From Anaeramoeba ignava (lineage: Eukaryota > Metamonada > Anaeramoebidae): a DNA stretch of 52,766 bases. The notes below the pieces were generated by a model. That model worked only from the letters and a program-made list of their open reading frames with translations. It was not told the origin of the DNA and ran no database searches. Position 1 is the first letter of the stretch, and every line of letters starts with the position of its first letter. Location: the NCBI GenBank assembly GCA_028826165.1, contig JAPDFW010000045.1, forward strand, positions 1-52,766, given 5' to 3'. A program made the position numbers and the translations under genes. This document shows, one piece after another, positions 33,201 through 43,679 of this stretch.

Positions 33201-34313
33201 ATTGGCCAAATATAATGAATTATAGAAGCTGATTGGAGTCACATTCTGGAAATAATTCTCATTGAAAATCAATTGATAGTTGGAGAGTTCTTGAGACAAG
33301 ATTGTGAACAATGGATCATGAATCATTTCATCTGAAATGAAGTTATTGAATTGATTTGTGAAATTGAAATTATTGGTGGACTCCATTAGTAAGGAGAAAA
33401 TCACGGTAGGAGAAATGAAAGTATTGTTTTCGAAAAAGATTGAGATTCCAGATGACTTATTAAGGTATAAATAGAAAAATTCTGTTTGATTACTCTGCAT
33501 CGTGATATTATGAAAATTGAAAGAGATGTCGATATTATTGCATTCGATAAAAGAAAACCAAATCTCACTAAGTGTTATAATGTTTTGTCCAGGAATGAAG
33601 GTGTTATTGGAAAAATCAAATTCTAAATCATGCTCGTTTGCAAAATTAAATGTAAATCCTGAGACAGGCAGTTGAAATTGATTGTTTTCAAATGTAAATG
33701 TCTGAGGAGAATTTGAAAAGCTGCTTTCAACTGAAAAATATCCATCAAAAGAGTTTCCTGTGGCAGTGACAACTCGGGGAAATGGAAGAGATGAATTACT
33801 AAAAATGGATATACCAGATCCCGAAACTGAGTTATTAATCAGGTTGAAACTTTCAACGTCTTTCAAAATCAACATTTGATTTTCGATTTGGCAGTTAGAA
33901 AGGGTGATATTTGAAAAACTTAGGATCATAGGCGAAGGTGTCCGAATAGAGAAAGTGATTCCTTCAAAAGTATAACTTCCGTTACTTGAAAAAATAAGAC
34001 TAGTATAGATTGCCAAAGTAACAGTTGATGAAGTATCATTAGGTAAAAATTTGATTGAATTAGAAGCAATGTTGATTGGTCCGACAGCAATATTAAAATC
34101 TTCTGGATCTGGAATAATTCTGATTTCAGTTGCATCTGGAAATGAAACGGCTTTTGTGAATACACATGGTAAAAGCTCAGAGCAATCTCCAAGTGTACCA
34201 TTCCGATTAACATAATAAGTCACACATTCAATTTTTGGAATATATAATAAAATCAATAAAAATATCATATAATAAAAGTTGAAATGGGTAAATGTTTTTT
34301 TTTTGGGGTTCAT
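30296..34313 (-). CDS. Large surface protein, tandem paralogue (copy 2), frame-broken in a TM segment
   Basis: The likely start is the ATG at 34313 (MNPKKKTFTH), with signal peptide FYYMIFLLILLYIPKIEC. It has the same layout as copy 1: beta-helix ectodomain, Cys-rich module (CSQCPYSTYSF, CQECDLGYSC, CGECPEGYTE), about eight TM segments and an acidic tail. From CYDPRAPPDQRFQASFYNET onward the two copies are nearly the same, while the outer N-terminal two-fifths are strongly diverged. At about 31400-31405 the plus strand reads GCAAGCTATTTGCC where copy 1 has GCAAATATTTGCC. This net +1 base throws the frame out within the segment that is IFALIILIF in copy 1; the old frame then continues to 30296. 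It may be a pseudogene or an assembly error. Full length would be about 1,340 residues. Confidence 0.78.
30300..30775 (-). repeat. Hexanucleotide (ATTATC)n tract encoding the DN-rich tail of copy 2
   Basis: More than 450 bases of ATTATC hexamers, with ATTTTC and ATTATT variants, encode (ND)n on the minus strand. They are punctuated three or more times by DIDLND or EIDLN. The tract is longer than in copy 1, showing recent expansion. Confidence 0.92.
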
Positions 34314-34624
34314 TTTCAAAAACAACAAAATTAAAAATTAAAAATTAAAAATTAAAAAATGAAAAGTGAAAAGTGAAAAAGAAATGAGAAAAAATTTTTA
34401 TTTGAATTTTGTTTTATTTCAATTTTTGTTTTACGTTTTAATTGAATTTTTGTTTTACGTTTTGGGGTTATTTTTTTGAAAGTTGCAAAAAAAAAATAGA
34501 AAGGAAAAGGAATTGGAAAGCAGAAGTAAATGGAAAATTAATTAGAAAGTAGAAAGTAATTGATCTAATTTTTATTTGCTTTTTTTATTTAATTGATCAA
34601 AAAAAAATCCTAAATAATTCTCAT
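34314..34624 (-). promoter_or_regulatory. Upstream region of copy 2
   Basis: 311 bases. Near the ATG, AAAAATTAAAAATT repeats and ATGAAAAGTGAAAAGTGAAAA units lead to an A-tract/T-tract junction at about 34388-34400. Beyond it is a 24-bp direct repeat containing TTTTTGTTTTACGTTTT (about 34423 and 34447). I see no gene. Confidence 0.4.
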
Positions 34625-35313
34625 TTATTTTTTTAATAATAAAAATTAATATAAAAATTAATTTTAAATTAATAAATATTTATTAAATATTAATTTATAT
34701 AATAATATAAAGGAATTAATTATATTTTATTATTAATTTTATTTATATTTTATTTATAAATAATTATTATTTATTTTTTAATAATAAAAATTAATATAAA
34801 AATTAATTTTAAATTAATAAATATTTAGTAAATATTAATTTATATAATAATATAAAGGAATTAATTATATTTTATTATTAATTTTATTTATATTTTATTT
34901 ATAAATAATAATTATTTATTTTTTAATAATAAATATTAATATAAAAATTAATTTTAAATTAATAAATATTTATTAAATATTAATTTATATAATAATATAA
35001 AGGAATTAATTATATTTTATTATTAATTTTATTTATATTTTATTTATAAATAATTATTATTTATTTTTTTATAATAAAAATTAATATAAAAATTAATTTT
35101 AAATTAATAAATATTTATTAAATATTAATTTATATAATATTATAAAGGAATTATTTATATTTTATTATTAATTTTATTTATATTTTATTTATAAATAATT
35201 ATTATTTATTTTTTAATAATAAAAATTAATATAAAAATTAATTTTAAATTAATAAATATTTAGTAAATATTAATTTATATAATATTATAAAGGAATTAAT
35301 TATATTTTATTAT
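34625..35313. repeat. 145-bp satellite, about 4.8 tandem copies
   Basis: The marker AAAGGAATTA recurs at 34709, 34854, 34999, 35144 and 35289, exactly 145 bases apart. The unit is A/T-rich (about three G or C per copy), starts ATTTATTTTTTAATAAT and contains TTAATATAAAAATTAATTTT. Copies differ by only a few substitutions and no net length change. It is intergenic, between the copy 2 promoter and the next gene. Confidence 0.95.
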
Positions 35314-35463
35314 TCAAGAAAGAATAGAAGAAAGGGGAAAGATAATTTTATTTTATTTTTTTTTTATTTTTTATTTTTGCTTTTTTTTAAAAATAATTTT
35401 TTTTTCATTTTTTTTCTTTTCTTTTAATTTTTTTTTAAAAACAAAAACAAAAACAAAAACAAA
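35314..35463 (+). promoter_or_regulatory. Promoter block of the four-TM protein gene
   Basis: 150 bases with TTTTTTTTCATTTTTTTTC at about 35400-35418, a T-rich stretch, then four AAAACA units directly before the ATG at 35464. Confidence 0.35.
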
Positions 35464-36796
35464 ATGAATTTGTAAGTTTTTTTTTTTTAAAAATAAAACA
35501 ACATAAAAAATTAATTTCAATTAATTTTTTTTTAGTTCTTTTTCAATAGGAGGTTTTCAAAAATTAGGCAAAACTGGTACAATTATTTGTTGTCTTATAT
35601 TCACAGCAGCTATTGTTATTCCTTCAGTGGTTGTTGCTTCTAAAGATAAAGATGCTTCAAACACTTCTGGTGTAAGTGGTTTTATAATTTTTTTTGATTA
35701 AAGCAAGAAAAACAAAAAAATTTTTTTTTTAACGTTTTTTTAAACAAAATTAAAATTAAAATTTGAATTAAAATTAAAATTTAAAATTAAAATTAAAATT
35801 AAAATTAAAATTAAAATTAAATTAAAATTAAAATTAAAATTAGAATTAAAATTAAAATTAAAATTAAAATTTAAATTAAAATTAAAATTAAAATTAAAAT
35901 TAATATTAAAATTTGAATTAAAATTAAAATTTAAATTAAAATTTGAATTAAAATTAAAATTTAAATTAAAATTTGAATTAAAATTAAAATTTAAAGTTAA
36001 AATTAAAATTAAAATTAAAATTAAAATTAAAATTCAAAATTAAAATTAAAATTTGAATTAAAATTAAAATTAAAAATAATATTAAAATTTAAAGTTAAAA
36101 TTAAAATTAAAATTAAAATTAAAATTAAAATTAAAATTAAAATTTAAAATTATAATTAAAATTAAAATTAAAATTAAAATTAAAATTAAAAATTAAAATT
36201 AAAATTAAAATTAAAATTAAAATTAAAATTAAAATTAAAATTCAAATTAAAATTAAAATTAAAATTAAAATTTAAATTAAAATTTAAAATTAAAATTAAA
36301 ATTAAAAATTAAAATTAAAATTAATATTAAAATTAAAATTAAAATTAAAATTAAAATTAATATTAAAAAGTTCTGCGATAAACCATTATGGCCTTGGATT
36401 TTGGTCTTTAATATGGTTCTGGTCTATTTTTTCCTTTCGAACACATTGAGCCAACTTTTGGGACAAGATTCACCTATTGTTAGAATTTTGGGCTTAATAA
36501 GCCTTTTAGCTTTCTTTTTTATGATTGCTTGGTCAATTATTGGATTAGTTTGGGCAACACGTTCTGGAATGGTAAATTCAATTAAATAAAATTAAATTCA
36601 ATTAAATTTAATTTAATTTTATAATTTGTTTTGAAATAAATAGAAAGATTGGTGTGGAAAACTTTATGATGTTACTCTTGGTGATTCCATTCTTTGGATT
36701 TCTTTAATGGGATTATGTAGTATTTTGATTTGTGTTGCTGCTATATTTTTCGGTTCCGCTATTAATCGATTTAAAGCAGGAGGAGCTGCTTTTTAA
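35464..36796 (+). CDS. Small four-TM membrane protein, TMEM272-like
   Basis: Four exons: 35464-35471 (8 nt), 35536-35671, 36371-36571, 36644-36796. All are in phase, 165 residues. Four hydrophobic segments are visible: TIICCLIFTAAIVIPSVVVA, WILVFNMVLVYFFLSNTL, ILGLISLLAFFFMIAWSIIG and SILWISLMGLCSILICVAAI. The spacing of CDKPLWPW, then a Trp/Gly-rich TM (AWSIIGLVWATRSG), then a Trp-Cys pair (DWCGKLYD) recalls the TMEM272-type family of uncharacterised four-TM proteins. No function is known to me. The start depends on an 8-nt first exon (ATGAATTT) with a canonical GTAAGT donor, which restores the frame MNFSFSIGGF. Confidence 0.72.
35672..36370 (+). repeat. Intron 2 of the four-TM gene, (AATTAAA)-type repeats
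   Basis: A 699-bp GT-AG intron. Nearly all of it is AAAATT hexamers on the plus strand (TTTTAA family in reverse), with AAAATTTGAATT and AAAATTTAAATT variants. Confidence 0.9.
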
Positions 36797-37139
36797 ATTT
36801 TGACCAGGTTTCAAAAAGAACAATTTTTTCTTTTCTTTTCTTTTCTTTTCTTATCTTTTTTTTTTCTTATCTTTCTTTTACAAATCAAAATCCAATTTTA
36901 TTTCCAAAACAAACAGAAAAAAATTTTTTTTTACTCTTATTCTTTTGATTCATTTCTTTCTTTTATTATCTTTTTTCAAACAAAAGTTATTTACTTACGA
37001 AAATAAAAGAAAAAAAAATTTTTTTAATTATTATTTTTTTTTACTCTTTTGCTTTCTTTTTTTTAATAAAGAAATTAATCAAATCAATCTTTATTTTTTA
37101 ATAGAAAAATAATAAAAAAATAATAAAATAATAAAAAAT
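36797..37139. other. Convergent spacer between four-TM gene and SLD5
   Basis: 343 bases of T-rich and A-rich sequence (TTTTCTTTTCTTTTCTTTTC near 36832, several TTTTTTTTT runs). One short frame of 68 codons has low complexity and no homology I recognise. It is presumed to be 3' UTRs. Confidence 0.5.
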
Positions 37140-40100
37140 CTAAAGTAATTTCATTTTATCTTCTAAAACAAAACTTCGAATATTTTTATATTTAATAATA
37201 AATAATTTTCCTTCTTTCAAGTCATCATCTTCTAAATCCCTTTTTATTTTATTTTTAAAAAGAAATAAAATAAAATTTAATTAAAATAAAATAAATAAAA
37301 CAATTTTGCTTCTTTGTTATCTTTTTGAATAATTTTAAAAAAAAAAAAATTTTTTATTACTGATCTTCAAATTGAACATTTTCGATATCTTCGAGTACTT
37401 GGCAAGCAACAAACTCTTCAAAATCTGGTTGATCAACTTTGTTTTTTTATTTTTTTATTTATTTTTTATTTTAAAAATTGAATAAATTTGGATCATTTAA
37501 TTTTGCTTACTTTTATTTTGAAAAAAGTTTTTTTTTCTTTTTAATTTAGAAAGGAAAGATTCGTCTAAATGATTTATAATTAAGTTATGAAATCTTTTAA
37601 AGAGAATTTTATAAATAATTTTATAAATAATTTTATAAATAATTTTATATATAATTTTATATTTAATTTTATAAATAATTTTATAAATAATTTTATAAAT
37701 AATTTTATATTTAATTTTATAAATAATTTTATATTTAATTTTATAAATAATTTTATATTTAATTTTATAATTAATTTTATAAATAATTTTATATTTAATT
37801 TTATAAATAATTTTATATTTAATTTTATAAATAATTTTATATTTAATTTTATAAATAATTTTATATTTAATTTTATAAATAATTTTATAAATAATTTTAT
37901 AAATAATTTTATATTTAATTTTATAAATAATTTTATATTTAATTTTATATTTAATTTTATAAATAATTTTATAAATAATTTTATATTTAATTTTATAATT
38001 AATTTTATAAATAATTTTATAAATAATTTTATAAATAATTTTTATAATTAATTTTATAAATAATTTTATATTTAATTTTATAAATAAATTTATATTTAAT
38101 TTTATAAATAATTTTATAAATAATTTTATAAATAATTTTATAAATAATTTTATAAATAATTTTATAAATAATTTTATAAATAATTTTATAAATAATTTTA
38201 TATTTAATTTTATAAATAAATTTATATTTAATTTTATAAATAATTTTATAAATAATTTTATAAATAATTTTATAAATAATTTTATAAATAATTTTATAAA
38301 ATAATTTTATAAATAATTTTATAAATAATTTTATAAATAATTTAATAAATAATTTTATAAATAATTTTATAAATAATTTTATTAATAATTTTATAAATAA
38401 TTTTATATTTAATTTTATAAATAATTTTATAAATAATTTTATTAATAATTTTTATATATAATTTTATAAATAATTTTATTAATAATTTTTATATATAATT
38501 TTATAAATAATTTTATAAATAATTTTATAAATAATTTTATAAATAATTTTATATTTAATTTTATTAATAATTTTTTATAAATAATTTTATAAATAATTTT
38601 ATAAATAATTTTATAAATAATTTTATAAATAATTTTATAAATAATTTTATAAATAATTTTATATTTAATTTTATTAATAATTTTATAAATAATTTTATAA
38701 ATAATTTTATAAATAATTTTATAAATAATTTTATAAATAATTTTATATTTAATTTTATAAATAATTTTATATTTAATTTTATAAATAATTTTATAAATAA
38801 TTTAATAAATAATTTTATAATTAATTTTATAATTAATTTTATAAATAATTTTATATTTAATTTTATATTTAATTTTATAAATAATTTTATAAATAATTTT
38901 ATAAATAATTTTATAAATAATTTTATAAATAATTTTATAAATAATTTTATATTTAATTTTTATTAATAATTTTATATATAATTTTATAAATAATTTTATA
39001 AATAATTTTATAAATAATTTTATATATAATTTTATAAATAATTTTATATATAATTTTATAAATAATTTTATAAATAATTTTATAAATAATTTTATAAATA
39101 ATTTTATAAATAATTTTATAAATAATTTTATAAATAATTTTATATTTAATTTTATAAATAATTTTATAAATAATTTTATAAATAATTTTATAAATAATTT
39201 TATAAATAATTTTATAAATAATTTTATAAATAATTTTATAAATAATTTTTATAAATAATTTTATAAATAATTTTATAAATAATTTTATAAATAATTTTAT
39301 AAATAATTTTATAAATAATTTTATAAATAATTTTTATAAATAATTTTATATTTAATTTTATAAATAATTTTATAAATAATTTAATAAATAATTTTATATT
39401 TAATTTTATAAATAATTTTATAAATAATTTTATAAATAATTTTATATATAATTTTATAATTAATTTTATAAATAATTTTATAAATAATTTTATAAATAAT
39501 TTTATAAAATAATTTTATAATTAATTTTATATTTAATTTTATAAATAATTTTATAAATAATTTTATATTTAATTTTATAAATAATTTTATAATTAATTTT
39601 ATAAATAATTTTATAAATAATTTTATAAATAATTTTATAAATAATTTTATAAATAATTTTATAAAAATTTTATAAATAATTTTTATAAATAATTTTATAA
39701 ATAATTTTATAAATAATTTTATAAATAATTTTATAAATAATTTAATAAATAATTTTATATTTAATTTTATAAATAATTTTATATATAATTTTATAAATAA
39801 TTTTATAAATAATTTTATATTTAATTTTATTAATAATTTTATAAATAATTTTTATATTTAATTTTTATAAATAATTTTATAAATAATTTTATAAATAATT
39901 TTATAAATAATTTTATAAATAATTTTATATTTAATTTTATAAATAATTTTATAAATAATTTTATAAATAATTTTATAAATAATTTTATATTTAATTTTAT
40001 AAATAATTTTATAAATAATTTTATAAATAATTTTATAAATAATTTTATAAATAATTTTATATTTAATTTTATAAATAATTTTATATTTAATTTTATAAAT

Positions 40101-40505
40101 AATTTTATTAATAATTTTATAAATAATTTTATATTTAATTTTATATTTAATTTTATGTTTAATATCAAGGAAATCAATCTACTTTTGAACAAATTGAAAC
40201 TCTTTTTCAGAAAGTAATGATTGAATTTGAGAATCATTTATGATATTTGAGGAAAATTTTTCAATTTTTCTCAAACGAATTCTTAAATAAGAACGAAGAA
40301 GAAATTTAATTCGTTCAATTTCAGTTTCATAAAGATTTAAAATAAAAGTTGGAGTTTGATTTTGTGATTGTTGTTGAAAAATAAAAGATTCTTGTTTATT
40401 AAGTTGATTTTGAGTTTCATTAACTAAAGTTTCGTTAAAAGGAAAGATTTCAGGAGAATTCTTCTCATTAATCCAAGCTTTTTCCAAATCAGGAATAAGA
40501 TTCAT
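37140..40505 (-). CDS. SLD5: GINS complex subunit SLD5
   Basis: Four exons: 40505-40183, 37593-37511, 37436-37361, 37239-37140. All are GT-AG and in phase, 193 residues (human about 220). The start MNLIPDLEKAWINEKNSPEI is diagnostic (family: LxxAWxNExxAPEIL). The helical A-domain continues with ETEIERIKFLLRSYLRIRLR and KIEKF, then LSEKEFQFVQK. The C-terminal B-domain has PDFEEFVACQVLEDIENVQ and LKEGKLFIIKYKNIRSFVLE. GINS (Sld5, Psf1-3) joins Cdc45 and Mcm2-7 as the replicative helicase in the nucleus. Exon 2, hidden next to the repeat, encodes FHNLIINHLDESFLS and supplies the family's middle helix. Intron 1 is 2,589 bp and almost entirely A/T repeat. The identification is secure once the exons are joined. 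Confidence 0.92.
37615..40156 (-). repeat. 2.5-kb A/T-only tandem repeat inside SLD5 intron 1
   Basis: I find no G or C between 37615 and 40156. The sequence is a 12-bp unit (ATAATTTTATAA) repeated about 200 times, with regular variants ATATTTAATTTT, ATTAATAATTTT and ATATATAATTTT and occasional one-base slips. Frames on either strand here (NFINNFI, KLFIKLFI) are by-products. Confidence 0.97.
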
Positions 40506-40689
40506 AAAAAATGAAAAAAAAATGAAAAATGAAAAAAGTTTTTTTTTTTGTTTTTGTTTTGATTTTGATTTTGATTTTGATTTTGATTTTGATTTTGATT
40601 TTGATTTTTGTTTTTGATTTTTAATTTAATTTTCATTTTTTCATTTTCATTTTTTCTTTTCATTTTTTTTTATTTTTTTTTTCTTTTAA
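40506..40689. promoter_or_regulatory. Divergent promoter, SLD5 / CNNM
   Basis: 184 bases. ATGAAAAA units and an A/T junction face SLD5 (about 40508-40550). A (TTTTGA)n microsatellite occupies about 40551-40615. TTTTTCATTTTCATTTTTTC then T-rich sequence precedes the CNNM ATG. Confidence 0.5.
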
Positions 40690-43267
40690 ATGCAAATCAC
40701 AAAAATACAACTTTTTCTTTTCCTTTTATTCTTGACCTTAATCATAGTTGACACAAAAAAAGATCAACACAACACAGAAAGAAACAAAAAAACATATGGA
40801 GAAGGGGAAAAACTAATAGCAGAAGTACAACATCACATTTCACCCGGAACAGGAAAATTCTATTTATATTTAATAATATGCATTTCACTTGTATTAATAG
40901 CAGGTCTGATGTCTGGACTGACAATCGGACTACTAAGTTTGAATCTGCGGGAGTTAGAAATACTCAAAAGCGTTGGGGATCCAAACGAACGCAAATACGC
41001 AGCCAAAATCATACCGCTAGTGCGGAACCATCATTGGCTGCTGGTGACGCTATTGCTGTGCAATTCTGCAGCAATGGAAGCCCTCCCCATTTTCCTGGAT
41101 CAGCTTGTTAATGAAATACTTGCCATTGTGCTGTCAACAACAGCCATTTTATTTTTTGGAGAAATTTTCCCACAGGCTTTATGCTCGCGATATTCCCTCG
41201 CGATAGGCGCTAGGGTTGCTTGGCCCGTGCGCATTTTAACTTGGATAACCGCTCCTCTTTCATGGACAATCGGAAAACTTCTTGATTTTATTCTTGGACA
41301 TTCTTCCCCTCCTCTTTATGCAAGATATCAACTCAAAGAACTCGTCTCAATGCATGGGACAAAATGATGGCGGTCCGTTATCTACTGACGAGAGTAATAT
41401 TATTAAAGGCGCAATTGATTTGCGTGAGAAAACAGTCGATCGTGCAATGACTCCAATAGAGTCTGTTTTTATGCTCAATGCAGACTCTGTTTATGACGAG
41501 AGCATTGTTCTAGAGGTTCTTTCAGAGGGACATTCTCGTGTTCCCGTTTACAAAGACAATAAACATAATATTATCGGCATTTTACTTACAAAACGTTTAT
41601 TGAATATCGATCTTAGTACCCAAAGAAAAGTCTCCGATTTGGAGTTGTATAAGATCCCTCGTGTTTTTGATTCAACTCCGATGTATGATATGTTGAGACT
41701 TATGCAATCAGGTAAATCTCATATGGCTCTGATTGTGGATTCTGAAGTTTATGAAACCAATAAAAAAGAAGTTGTAAATGATCAAAAGAAAGGTAAAATT
41801 AAAATTCATTTATAAAATTAAAATTCATTTATTAAATTAAATCAAAATTGTTTTACAAAATTAAAATAATTTATAAAATTAAATTAAAATTCATTTATAA
41901 AATCAAAATTCATTTATAAAATTAAATTAAAATTCATTTATAAAATTAAATTAATTTATAAAATTAAAATTAAATTAAAATTCATTTATAAAATTAAATT
42001 AAAATTAAAATTAATTTATAAAATCAAAATTAAAATTGTTTGTAAAATTAAATATAAAATTGTTTATAAAATAAAATTTAAATTAAAATTCATTTATAAA
42101 ATTAAATTAAAATTGTTTATAAAATCAAAATTCATTTTATAAAATCAAAATTAAAATTAATTTATAAAATTAAAATTAATTTATAAAATTAAATTAATTT
42201 ATAAAAATTAAATTAAAATTAATTTATAAAATTAAATTAAATCAAAATTCATTTATAAAATTAAATTAAAATTGTTTTATAAAATTAAATTAAAATTGTT
42301 TTATAAAATTAAAATTCATTTATAAAATCAAATTAAAATTCATTTATAAAATTGTTTATAAAATTAAAATTAAATTAAAATTAAAATTTATTTTATAAAA
42401 ATTAAATCAAAATTAAAATTAAATTAAAATTGTTTATAAAATTGTTTATAAAATTGTTTATAAAATTGTTTATAAAATTAATTTATAAAATTAAAATTCA
42501 TTTATTAAATTAAATTAAAATTCATTTATAAAATTATAAAATTGTTTATAAAATTAAAATTGTTTATAAAATTAAAATTTATTTATAAAATTGTTTATAA
42601 AATTGTTTATAAAATCAAAATTAAAATTAAATTAAAATTGTTTATAAAATTAAATCAAAATTATTTTATAAAATTAAAATTAAAATTATAAAATTAAATT
42701 AAAATTATAAAATTGTTTGTAAAATTGTTTATAAAATTGTTTATAAAATTGTTTATAAAATTGTTTATAAAATTCATTCTGTAATGAAAAAAAAAAAAAG
42801 ATGAATTACAAGTTGATTTAGAAGATTCAACAGAAAACAAAACACCAAGAAATCAACCACAACTAATTAATGAATTTGAAAGTGTTATATCACATGATTA
42901 TCATTCAGGAGATGATTTATCTTCAATTTTTAATCAATCAGACAAAGAAAACATGCTTGAATCATCAGAAATTGATGAAATGGAAGGACAAAAAGTAATA
43001 GGAATAATAACACTTGAAGATATTTTTGAAGAACTTCTTCAAAAAGAAATTGTTGATGAAACTGATGTTTTTGTTGATGTTCATCAACGAGTTAGAGTTG
43101 TTGAAATTTTTAGAAAACTTTCTTCTTCAGGTCCTAAATTTTCTCATTCAAAAAGAAAATCTTCATTTACTATCCCAATAGCTGGTTTGGGAAATGTTAA
43201 TAAAAAGGAATTAATGACTAATGATGAAAAATTGAAATTATTAAAATCTTCTAAAAAAGAAAAGTAG
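40690..43267 (+). CDS. CNNM / CorC-type metal transporter (DUF21 plus CBS pair)
   Basis: Exons 40690-41792 and 42801-43267 join in phase across a 1,008-bp intron, giving about 522 residues. A signal-like N-terminus (IQLFLFLLFLTLIIV) precedes the DUF21 membrane domain: LVLIAGLMSGLTIGLLSLN, HHWLLVTLLLCNSAAMEALP, and FFGEIFPQALCSRYSLAIGA. The CBS region begins DRAMTPIESVFML, with GHSRVPVYKD, and ends VIGIITLEDIFEELLQKEI-VDETD after the intron. The family handles Mg2+ or other divalent ions at plasma or vacuolar membranes. At about 41354 the frame shifts by +1 (a GGG run, before GQNDGGPLSTDE); the similarity continues across it, so one extra base is likely. Exon 1 has much higher G+C than any neighbour. 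Confidence 0.92.
41793..42800 (+). repeat. CNNM intron, AAATTCATTTATAAAATTA repeats
   Basis: A 1,008-bp GT-AG intron between the two halves of the CBS region. It is a degenerate array of ATTCATTTATAAAATTAA and ATTGTTTATAAA units, ending in a pure ATTGTTTATAAA run (about 42713-42775). Confidence 0.9.
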
Positions 43268-43679
43268 TTAATTTTCTTTTCTAATCTGATAGTTAACTCA
43301 TTTCCATTTTTTTGATTTACAAAAAAGTTATGAGTTTAAAAATTAAAAATTTAATTTAAAACAAACCAAAACAAATCAAATCTTTTTATTGTTTTTTATT
43401 TTAATCAAATCAAATCAAATCAAATCAAATCAAATCAAATCAAATCAAATCAAAAGAAAAAAATTGTTTTAATTATTCACAAACTGTTTTCTTTTTTTGT
43501 ATTAAAATTTCCAAAAAAAAAATTCAACAGAAGTGAAACCCAAAAAAGAAAAAAAGAGAGAGAGAAAGGAAAAGGAAGAAATAATTAAAGGAGAAAATCC
43601 TAAATTAAATTTTAAATAAATTTTAAATAAATTAATTTAAAAAATTTTTGAATTAAAAATTAAAATACTTGGATAAAAA
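43268..43679. other. Convergent spacer between CNNM and Pumilio genes
   Basis: 412 bases. It contains an (AAATC)n pentanucleotide tract at about 43406-43453 (about 10 copies), a GAGAGAGAGAAAGG stretch near 43556, and T/A runs. I see no gene or RNA. Confidence 0.6.

Noticed and set aside
34625-35313. CRISPR-like array
   Set aside because: The 145-bp copies abut with no unique spacers, and the context is a eukaryotic nuclear genome.
37587-38051. 154-codon plus-strand frame of (NFINNFIF)n
   Set aside because: It is the 12-bp A/T repeat of SLD5 intron 1 read in one phase; the opposite strand is equally open (132 codons). The amino acids merely echo the repeat.
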